From Lampropedia hyalina DSM 16112 (GTDB taxonomy: Bacteria; Pseudomonadota; Gammaproteobacteria; Burkholderiales; Burkholderiaceae_C), in the NCBI RefSeq assembly GCF_900129055.1, contig NZ_FQUZ01000009.1, positions 1-40,627 on the forward strand: a stretch of 40,627 nucleotides of DNA, read 5' to 3'. The notes beneath the pieces are model-generated. The model saw only the letters and a list, made by a program, of their open reading frames with translations. It was not told the DNA's origin and made no database searches. Below are positions 34,319 through 40,627 of this stretch, piece after piece (positions within the stretch are counted from its first letter, which is position 1; each line of letters starts with the position of its first letter). The position numbers were made by a program, and so were the translations under genes.

Positions 34319-37201
34319 TTACTTGGTCAGCACAAAGCCCTTGAGCTTCGCAAAAGCGGCCTCCACCAGGTTCTTCTGCTGCTCCTGGTGCAGGTGGGCA
34401 TAACCCACCGCAGGCGAGGCAGAGGCAGGACGACCGGCATAGCCAAGCTTCTGACCGTCAAGCATGTTCTCGTGGATGTAGTGCTGCACAAAGAACCAGG
34501 AACCTTGGTTCTGCGGCTCATCCTGGCACCAGACAATGTCCTTCGCATTCGAGAAACGCTTGACTTCGGCTGCAAATGCCTTGTGCGGGAACGGATAGAG
34601 TTGCTCCACACGGATGATGGCCACGTCGTTGTTGTCCTGCTCGGTGCGCTTCTTCACCAAATCGTAGTACACCTTGCCGGAACAGGCGATGATGCGCTTG
34701 ACCTTGTTGGCATTCTTCACCACATTCTCGTTCTGCTCGGGAATGACGGCCTGGAAACCACCGTCGGTGAACTCGGTGATGGGGGAAGTGGCATCCTTGT
34801 TGCGCAGCAGCGACTTGGGCGTGAAGATCACCAGCGGCTTGCGAATGGGGCGCACCACCTGGCGGCGCAGCAGATGGAAGATCTGGCTGGCCGTGGTGGG
34901 CTGTACCACCTGCATATTGGTATCCGCCGCCAGTTGCATGAAGCGTTCAATGCGCGCCGAGCTGTGTTCTGGCCCCTGCCCTTCATAGCCATGCGGCAGC
35001 ATCAGGGTCAGGCCATTGAGACGGCCCCATTTGACTTCACCCGAAGCGATGAACTGGTCGATCACCACCTGCGCACCATTGACGAAGTCGCCAAACTGGG
35101 CTTCCCAGATAATCAGCGAATTCGGATCGTTGGACGCATAGCCGTATTCAAAACCCAGCACAGCCTCTTCGGAGAGGATCGAATCGATGACAGTGAAGGG
35201 AGCCTGGTTTTCCGTGATGTTCTGCAACGGAATATAGGAGCCTTCGTTGTACTTCTCGCGCTTCTGGTCGTGAATGACTGCGTGGCGGTGGGTGAATGTG
35301 CCCCGGCCACTGTCCTCACCGGAGAGGCGAATCGGGAAGCCGCTGGCCAGCAGCGAGGCAAAGGCCATGGACTCCCCCATGCCCCAGTCCACCAGGATTT
35401 CACCACGCCCCATGGCGGCACGGTCAGCATAGACCTTCTTGACCAGTTGGTGGGGATTGGTTTCTTCCGGAATGGCCGTGAGTTTTTCTGCCAGTCGTTG
35501 CCACTCGCTCAGTGGAATTGCCGTGTCGGCAGTGTCTGTCCACTTCTGGTTCAGGAATGGAGTCCAGTCCACCGCGTACTTGCTCTTGAAGTTGGTGATG
35601 ACCGGGCTGAAGATATGCTTGCCCTGGTTCATCGCCTCACGGTAGGCCTTGACCAGATCATCCGGCTCATTGGCGGTGAGCACGCCCTGCTGCACCAGTT
35701 TGTCGGCATACAGCTTGCGCGTGCCGGGGTGCGCTGCAATCGTCTTGTACATCAATGGCTGGGTCAGGGCAGGCGTATCCTGCTCGTTGTGCCCCAACTT
35801 GCGGAAGCAGACGATGTCGATGACCACATCCTGGTGGAAGGTCGTGCGATATTCGATGGCCAGCTGGGTGGCCAGCACCACAGCCTCAGGATCGTCACCA
35901 TTGACGTGCAGCACTGGGGCCTCGATCATCTTGACCACATCCGTGCAATAGCGGGTGGAGCGGGTGTCACGCGGATCGGAAGTTGTGAAACCGATCTGGT
36001 TGTTGATGACAATATGGACTGTGCCGCCAGTGGAATAGCCACGGGTTTGCGACATGGCCAGGGTCTCCTGCACCACGCCCTGCCCTGCAATCGCCGCATC
36101 ACCATGCACGACCACGGGCAGCACCTGGGTTCCCACGGCATCGCCACGGCGATCCAGACGGGAGCGCACCGAACCTTCCACCACGGGGTTCACGATCTCC
36201 AGGTGGGACGGGTTGAATGCCAGCGTCAGGTGCACGGGGCCGCCGGGGGTAGAGACATCGGAACTGAAGCCCTGGTGGTACTTCACATCCCCTGCGGGCA
36301 GGTCTTCGGGAGCGGTATGCTCGAATTCGGCAAACAGATCCTTGGGCAGCTTGCCCAGCGTATTGACCAGCACGTTCAGACGGCCACGGTGGGCCATGCC
36401 AATGACCACTTCCTGCGCACCCAGCTTGCCCGCCTGGTTCACCAGTTCATTCATGGCCACGATGAAGCTCTCGCCTCCTTCCAGCGAGAAGCGTTTCTGG
36501 CCCACATACTTGGTGTGCAGGTAACGCTCCAGACCTTCGGCGGCAGTGAGTTGGGCCAGCACATTCTTTTTCTCGCTGGCATTCAGTGTCGGATGGGTGC
36601 GGGCACTCTCGAGCTTTTCCATCCACCAGCGTTTCTGGGTCTGGTCGGTCACATACATGTACTCTGCACCGATGGTCGTACAGTATGTTTCATGCAGCGC
36701 GTTGAGCAATTCGCGCAGGGGCATGCTTTCCTTGCCGAAAAACGTGTTGCTGGTGTTGAACACGGTTTCCATGTCTGCGCTGCCCAGCCCATAGGAAGCG
36801 GGATTCAGTTCAGGAATATCGGGGCGTTGCGTACGCTTGAGCGGATCAAGATCAGCCCAACGCTGACCCACGTTGCGGTAAGCGGCAATCAACTGCTGAA
36901 CGGCCGTACGCTTGCGCCCCAACTCGGAGTCGGCCCCGCTGGCCACCACAACCTGGGTGGTTCCCTGCCGGGCGCGCGCCGCAAAGGCATCGATGACCGG
37001 CTGGTGCGCCACATCACGGCTGCTCGTTCCATCAACCGCAGGCACATTCTGCAGGGCATCGAAATAGCTGCGCCAGCTTTCGGGCACTCCACCAGGGTTA
37101 CTGAGATAGATTTCGTAGAGTTCCTCTACGTAGGAAGCATTGCTGCCAAAAAGATAGGTATTGCCTTGGTAGGCTTTGTAGAGAGACGAAGTATCGCTCA
37201 T
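34319..37201 (-). CDS. odhA: 2-oxoglutarate dehydrogenase E1 component
   Basis: This 960-residue ThDP enzyme (also called SucA) decarboxylates 2-oxoglutarate and succinylates the lipoyl arm of OdhB. Visible hallmarks are the N-terminal E2-binding start (YLFGSNASYVEELYEIYLSN), GMAHRGRLNVLVNTLGK, the ThDP site HGDAAIAGQGVVQET ending in IVINNQIGFTTSDP, and GYEGQGPEHSSARIERF near the C-terminus. Length fits the family (930-960). The ATG at 37201 has an AGAGGT sequence a little further upstream than ideal. It is the first gene of the odhAB pair. Confidence 0.97.
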   Translation of the reverse strand: MSDTSSLYKAYQGNTYLFGSNASYVEELYEIYLSNPGGVPESWRSYFDALQNVPAVDGTSSRDVAHQPVIDAFAARARQGTTQVVVASGADSELGRKRTAVQQLIAAYRNVGQRWADLDPLKRTQRPDIPELNPASYGLGSADMETVFNTSNTFFGKESMPLRELLNALHETYCTTIGAEYMYVTDQTQKRWWMEKLESARTHPTLNASEKKNVLAQLTAAEGLERYLHTKYVGQKRFSLEGGESFIVAMNELVNQAGKLGAQEVVIGMAHRGRLNVLVNTLGKLPKDLFAEFEHTAPEDLPAGDVKYHQGFSSDVSTPGGPVHLTLAFNPSHLEIVNPVVEGSVRSRLDRRGDAVGTQVLPVVVHGDAAIAGQGVVQETLAMSQTRGYSTGGTVHIVINNQIGFTTSDPRDTRSTRYCTDVVKMIEAPVLHVNGDDPEAVVLATQLAIEYRTTFHQDVVIDIVCFRKLGHNEQDTPALTQPLMYKTIAAHPGTRKLYADKLVQQGVLTANEPDDLVKAYREAMNQGKHIFSPVITNFKSKYAVDWTPFLNQKWTDTADTAIPLSEWQRLAEKLTAIPEETNPHQLVKKVYADRAAMGRGEILVDWGMGESMAFASLLASGFPIRLSGEDSGRGTFTHRHAVIHDQKREKYNEGSYIPLQNITENQAPFTVIDSILSEEAVLGFEYGYASNDPNSLIIWEAQFGDFVNGAQVVIDQFIASGEVKWGRLNGLTLMLPHGYEGQGPEHSSARIERFMQLAADTNMQVVQPTTASQIFHLLRRQVVRPIRKPLVIFTPKSLLRNKDATSPITEFTDGGFQAVIPEQNENVVKNANKVKRIIACSGKVYYDLVKKRTEQDNNDVAIIRVEQLYPFPHKAFAAEVKRFSNAKDIVWCQDEPQNQGSWFFVQHYIHENMLDGQKLGYAGRPASASPAVGYAHLHQEQQKNLVEAAFAKLKGFVLTK

Positions 37202-37543
37202 GAAACCGCTGACCTCTGCACTTCTGAAAAGTGCCTTAGCTTGGTTGAGAAACCTCCCGCGACACGGCTGAACCGATTAGCGGATGCGACTGTGGCGTTG
37301 GGAAGGCGCCTAAGGAAGGCCGTATTTTGCCATCGATTCATGTCGAACGTTTGACTTTCGGCGAGGGCGAAAACCTTTATTGACTTCAGGGGTTTTTTGA
37401 TCTACCGAGAAAGGACAGGAATGGCACGCCAATGCAGGCCTGGTTGGTTCAGCCCTGAACTCATGCAGCATGGTGCCGCCATGGGTATAATTGCGGCCTT
37501 CGGTTTGATCTTGATTCGGTATGAGTCCACATTCAAACCGTGC
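37202..37543. other. intergenic region odhA / tRNA-Thr
   Basis: The 342-bp gap carries the upstream region of odhA on the minus strand and of the tRNA gene on the plus strand. Apart from the TATAAT box at 37486 no strong promoter was found. GGGGTTTTTTGA at 37390-37401 has a T-run without a convincing stem before it. No protein-coding frame with a plausible start was recognised. Confidence 0.5.
37486..37491 (+). promoter_or_regulatory. -10 box of the tRNA-Thr promoter
   Basis: A perfect TATAAT lies 52 bases before the mature tRNA. The -35 region 17 bases upstream (ATGCAG) is weak. Transcription would start near 37498 and include a short 5' leader for processing by RNase P. Confidence 0.6.
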
Positions 37544-37619
37544 GCCGGCATAGCTCAGTTGGTAGAGCAGCTCATTCGTAATGAGAAGGTCGGGGGTTCG
37601 ACTCCTCTTGCCGGCACCA
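37544..37619 (+). tRNA. tRNA-Thr(CGT)
   Basis: The 76-base gene has acceptor arms GCCGGCA and TGCCGGC, D arm AGCTCAGTTGGTAGAGC, an anticodon loop TTCGTAA with anticodon CGT, T arm GGGGGTTCGACTCCT and an encoded CCA end. It is closely like E. coli thrW in arrangement. The CGT anticodon reads ACG codons. A terminator follows 26 bases later, so it is a single-gene transcript. Confidence 0.98.
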
Positions 37620-37644
37620 CGTCGGTTTCCCTCTTTGAAACAAC

Positions 37645-37675
37645 AAAGGACAGCCCTTGCCAGCTGTCCTTTTTT
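37645..37675 (+). terminator. intrinsic terminator after tRNA-Thr
   Basis: AAAGGACAGC pairs with GCTGTCCTTT around the loop CCTTGCCA and is followed by further T residues. It ends the tRNA transcript ahead of the lipoprotein gene. Confidence 0.85.
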
Positions 37676-37843
37676 CGTTCTGGCGACAATCGGTACGTCC
37701 TTCCTTTGTATGATGCACGGCATTCCTGTGCGCTGTGCTCTCATGCCCGCACATTTTGTTGCTGCTCTCTTACCCAGTATGGCTTTGGCAACACATGCAG
37801 GTCATCCCCTTACCCGATTTCCACCTTCTCGAAAGAATCCTCC

Positions 37844-39553
37844 ATGCAGATACAAAAACTCACATGTGTGGCAGCCCTGGCATTGCTGGCGGCGGCCTGC
37901 TCCTCCAAAAAAGAGGCCAGCGCAGATGCACTGAATCCACTGAGCTACGCACCAGCGGACACAGCATACGTCATTGGCAACCTCGAGGCCGCACCCGCCG
38001 ATTACCAGGAGATTTACAACAAACTGGTCAATCCCCTGAGTCAGGGCGTACTGCAAAGTCTGGCCCGTGCGATTGAGAAAACCAGCGAAATCAAAGACCC
38101 CGAGCAAGCAGCCAAGGCCAAATCCTTGCTGGAATTCCTGCAAGCCCAATGGCAGGGTGGTCTGGAAAACATCGGTGTGGATATCAAAGGGCGTGGAGCC
38201 ATTTACGAAATCAACTCCCTGCCGGTTCTGCGCATGGAACTGACTGACCCTGGCAAATTCAAGGCTTTCATCGCCAATCTGGAAACCCACCTTGGCAAAC
38301 CATTTGCAACCGGCACGGTACAGAATCAACCTTATTGGCAGATTCCGCTGGAACAGGCCTCGGCCGACAACGATGCACAGATCGTCCTGGCCTTGATTGG
38401 CAAACAAGCGGTGCTGTCGGTTCACACCCGTCTGGCGAATACTTCTGTGGAGCAATTGCTGGGCCTGCAAAAGCCGGAGAAATCCATTCTCGACACCGGT
38501 GAGTTGCAAGCCATCAATAAGGAGTACGGCTTCAAACCATATGGGACGATACTGCTCAAGCCACAGACCATCGCGCAAAAGTTCCTGGGACAAACCGGGC
38601 AGGAAACCTGGGTATCCCAACAGGCGGCTGCCCGAGGCAAGAATGTCAGCGAAGTGTGCCGCAGCGAGATCACAGCCCTGATTGGCAAAGTACCGCGCAT
38701 CGTCGGTGGCTACACCGAACTGAACAAGAAACAGTTCGACATGCGCTATACGCTGGAACTGGAGCCTGCCCTCGCACAATCGCTCACCGAGCTGACGGCT
38801 CCCGTTCCCGGACTGGGCAAAAGCGGCAATACCTCGGCCGTGGAAATCGGCATGGGCCTGCATCTGAACAAGCTGGCGGCTTTTGTCCAGACCCAGGCCA
38901 GTGCCATCCAGGCAGCACCGTTCGAATGCGAGGTATTGCAAAGCTGGAATGAAGCTGCTGGCCAGGCCCAGCAGCAACTGGCCGGACTGTACATGGTGGC
39001 AGGCTGGGTGAATGGTTTCCGCGCCAATCTGACCGAGTTGAATCTGCAAACCCCCAGTGCCAAGGGTACGGTACTGCTGACATCGCCCAACCCCAGTGGA
39101 CTGCTGGGCATGGCACAGGGCTTTGTGCCCCAGTTGGCGCAACTGAACCTGGCTCCCAACGCAGAGCCACAGCAACTGGATGCCAGCTTCCTGGCCATGC
39201 TTGGCATGAACCCTGAAGAGAGCCTCTGGGTTGCCACCAGCGAGACCGCGCTGGGTGTGAGCCTGGGCCAACAGGACGGCAAGGCCGCGCTGCAACAAGA
39301 CCTCAAGGCTGCGCCTGCCACTCCAGCCCCCTTCCTCTACACCCGCTTCACCGGTGACATCTATGCCGACCTGATGCGCACCTCGAATGAAAACATTCCC
39401 GCAGAAATGCAGCAGGAAGATGTTGCCACCTACATCACCTGGCCACTGATGCAAAGCCTGCCAACGCTCTATGAGCAGATTGGGAACATGTCGTCCCTGT
39501 ACCTGTTCACCAGCAAAGGGATTGAAGTGCGCCAGGAAACCACGCTGAAGTAA
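37844..39553 (+). CDS. conserved hypothetical lipoprotein
   Basis: The 569-residue protein begins with a lipoprotein signal (MQIQKLTCVAALALLAAAC; the lipidated cysteine is residue 19) followed by SSKKEAS. The body is soluble, with alternating beta and amphipathic segments and no recognised catalytic motif. The pattern 'DTAYVIGNLEAAP ... VLRMELTDPGKFKAFIANLE' recalls large periplasmic lipoproteins of unknown function (DUF3352-like), without certainty. The frame is open upstream through the tRNA, but the ATG at 37844 is fixed by the signal peptide. Only a weak ribosome-binding sequence (GAAAGAA) precedes it. It appears to be a single-gene unit, ending at a strong terminator. Confidence 0.8.
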   Translation: MQIQKLTCVAALALLAAACSSKKEASADALNPLSYAPADTAYVIGNLEAAPADYQEIYNKLVNPLSQGVLQSLARAIEKTSEIKDPEQAAKAKSLLEFLQAQWQGGLENIGVDIKGRGAIYEINSLPVLRMELTDPGKFKAFIANLETHLGKPFATGTVQNQPYWQIPLEQASADNDAQIVLALIGKQAVLSVHTRLANTSVEQLLGLQKPEKSILDTGELQAINKEYGFKPYGTILLKPQTIAQKFLGQTGQETWVSQQAAARGKNVSEVCRSEITALIGKVPRIVGGYTELNKKQFDMRYTLELEPALAQSLTELTAPVPGLGKSGNTSAVEIGMGLHLNKLAAFVQTQASAIQAAPFECEVLQSWNEAAGQAQQQLAGLYMVAGWVNGFRANLTELNLQTPSAKGTVLLTSPNPSGLLGMAQGFVPQLAQLNLAPNAEPQQLDASFLAMLGMNPEESLWVATSETALGVSLGQQDGKAALQQDLKAAPATPAPFLYTRFTGDIYADLMRTSNENIPAEMQQEDVATYITWPLMQSLPTLYEQIGNMSSLYLFTSKGIEVRQETTLK

Positions 39554-39582
39554 AGTCAATCCTTTTTTTACATACACTTGGC

Positions 39583-39615
39583 ATGCCAGCACCTTCCCGT
39601 TGCTGGCATTTTTTT
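39583..39615 (+). terminator. intrinsic terminator after the lipoprotein gene
   Basis: ATGCCAGCA (39583-39591) pairs with TGCTGGCAT (39601-39609), followed by seven T. It stops plus-strand transcription just ahead of the convergent sigma-54 activator fragment. Confidence 0.88.
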
Positions 39616-39640
39616 GTTTGTCCACCAGCAGCATTGATAT

Positions 39641-40314
39641 TCAAGAATCGGGATCTGGCTGGCGAAACGCATCTGCACGCAAGCCATGACGCGCCAGTTT
39701 GTCATACAGCGTCTTGCGGGGTAGCTGTAGCAGTTCGGCCGTTTGCGAGACCTGCCCCTGCGTTACCTTGAGGGCATTGCAGATGATGCCGCGTTCGACT
39801 TGTTCGATCTGTGCCGTCAGTCCCAAGGCCATTGCTTCCCCATCCAGACCTGTACCAGCCCCGATGAACAGGTCATCCGACAGGCCCAGGCACAAGCGTT
39901 CTGCACTGTTCTTGAGCTCGCGTACATTGCCAGGCCAGTCATAAGATTGCCAGCGCAACACATCGGTCGGCCGAAAAACGGGAACGGGTAGATGAAATCG
40001 TTGGGCGGCCTGTTGCAAAAAATGCGCCATCAGCAATGGAATGTCGTCCTTGCGCTGGCGCAATGGAGGGATTTGCAGAACTGCCACATTCAGGCGATAA
40101 AACAGATCCGCCCGGAAAACGCCCTGATCCGCCAGTTCCCTGAGGTCATTTTTGGCAGCCACGATGATCCGGCAATCCACGCTCACCGACTGGTTGCTGC
40201 CCAGCCGCTCGATGCAGCGTTGTTGCAATACGCGCAGCAACTTGATCTGCATCACCAAGGGCATGCTTTCGATTTCATCCAGAAACAGTGTGCCACCATG
40301 CGCATATTCAATCT
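39641..40314 (-). pseudogene. sigma-54-dependent response regulator, C-terminal part cut by IS
   Basis: The fragment starts inside the AAA+ domain at Walker B (GGTLFLDEIESMPL) and continues through FRADLFYRLNVAVLQIPPLR. It ends with the Fis-type helix-turn-helix (VSQTAELLQLPRKTLYDKL). The wording resembles DctD-type regulators that, with a DctB-type kinase, activate C4-dicarboxylate uptake from sigma-54 promoters. The Walker A motif, the GAFTGA loop and the receiver domain are absent, because the IS3-type element begins at about 40315, immediately before the codons for KIEYAHGG. The N-terminal part may survive beyond the element. As it stands the gene cannot act as an activator. Confidence 0.8.
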
Positions 40315-40627
40315 TGAAGTTCCCCCACATTACCGGAGGGTATAGAACACTGGATCGGCCATTTCTGGCGTTGGTTTGGAAACAGATTTCTTGCTGCCTT
40401 TCCTCCTTTTTTCAAACTCTACAGGCGACAGGTAACCGATGCCTGAATGCAGCCGGTGCGGGTTGTACCAGCCCTCGATCCAGCTAAAGATGTCGCGCTT
40501 GGCTCCTGCCTTTGTTGGCCAACTTCTCCTGTCAATCAACTCACATTCCAGACTCGCAAAAAAGCTCTCAGCCATGGCGTTGTCGTAGGCATCACCCACC
40601 GTCCCCATGGAGGGCGTTACCTTCATT
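40315..40627 (-). mobile_element. IS3-family insertion sequence (partial)
   Basis: The element enters from the right window edge. Its end inside the window is put at about 40315, where TGAAGTTCCCCCACATTACC starts with the TG typical of IS3-family ends. The boundary is also where homology to the sigma-54 activator resumes. The second end and target duplication are outside the window, so the base is approximate. Confidence 0.7.
40330..40627 (-). CDS. IS3-family transposase OrfB, C-terminal part
   Basis: The last 98 residues of a DDE transposase are visible. SMGTVGDAYDNAMAESFFAS contains the final catalytic glutamate of the DDE triad in the family motif DNAMAESFF. IEGWYNPHRLHSGIGYLSP is the usual C-terminal signature of IS3-family OrfB. 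The earlier aspartates and OrfA are beyond the window, so whether the element is intact is not known. Confidence 0.93.
   Translation of the reverse strand, partial: MKVTPSMGTVGDAYDNAMAESFFASLECELIDRRSWPTKAGAKRDIFSWIEGWYNPHRLHSGIGYLSPVEFEKRRKGSKKSVSKPTPEMADPVFYTLR

Noticed and set aside
34289-37354. 1021-codon open frame on the plus strand opposite odhA
   Set aside because: Shadow frame; the minus strand encodes a full 2-oxoglutarate dehydrogenase E1.
37390-37401. GGGGTTTTTTGA as a terminator upstream of the tRNA
   Set aside because: A T-run is present but no stable stem precedes it.
37397-37843. Long N-terminal extension of the lipoprotein gene through the tRNA
   Set aside because: The open frame includes the whole tRNA-Thr and its terminator; the lipoprotein signal peptide fixes the start at 37844.

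Overview
The window looks like chromosomal DNA of a betaproteobacterium, most likely order Burkholderiales and close to the Comamonadaceae. The grounds are the aceE-aceF-lpdA operon whose E3 carries its own lipoyl domain, the style of the DnaE, OdhA and OdhB proteins, the high G+C content and the tRNA-Thr(CGT). This placement is inference from protein resemblance; no search was run.

Layout. 1-312 is the right end of an IS200/IS605-type element with the tail of TnpB. 309-6129 (minus) is a haem-acquisition-like set: TonB-dependent receptor, a secreted HasA-like protein, and a type I secretion ABC protein whose 3' end abuts the IS. 6494-7507 (minus) is a PchR-like AraC regulator. 7695-12518 (plus) holds an RhtX/FptX-like MFS carrier and two overlapping ABC half-transporters of the YbtP/YbtQ type. 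Together 309-12518 reads as one iron/haem acquisition island. A near-identical 26-bp motif flanks the regulator gene and a shorter version lies before the secretion gene, so it may be the regulator's operator. 12571-16212 (minus) is dnaE. 16430-20264 (minus) holds a small hypothetical gene, a gene remnant and an Mla-like lipid transport operon (permease, ATPase, MCE protein). 20482-24372 (plus) is a four-gene overlapping operon: MacA-like adaptor, FtsX-type permease, MacB/LolD-like ATPase and a methyltransferase.

24631-30860 (minus) is the pyruvate dehydrogenase operon aceE-aceF-lpdA. Divergent from it is a PAS sensor gene that has lost its kinase domain (31122-32918). 32923-37201 (minus) is odhA(sucA)-odhB of 2-oxoglutarate dehydrogenase, with no E3 gene after odhB. 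Then come tRNA-Thr, a lipoprotein gene and the 3' part of a sigma-54 activator gene cut by an IS3-family element that runs off the window.

The most notable non-coding structure is a palindromic element of 160-161 bp present three times in one orientation (16265, 24465, 32726). Its GGAAGGT ends and CTAG-type flanks mark it as a non-autonomous derivative of an IS5-type element. Two copies lie 4 to 5 bp beyond stop codons. The third is read through in frame as the tail of the broken sensor gene and may mark a deletion that also removed the E3 gene normally expected after odhB. A second notable signal is a 190-bp segment, 98% identical, shared by the lipoyl domains of aceF and lpdA.
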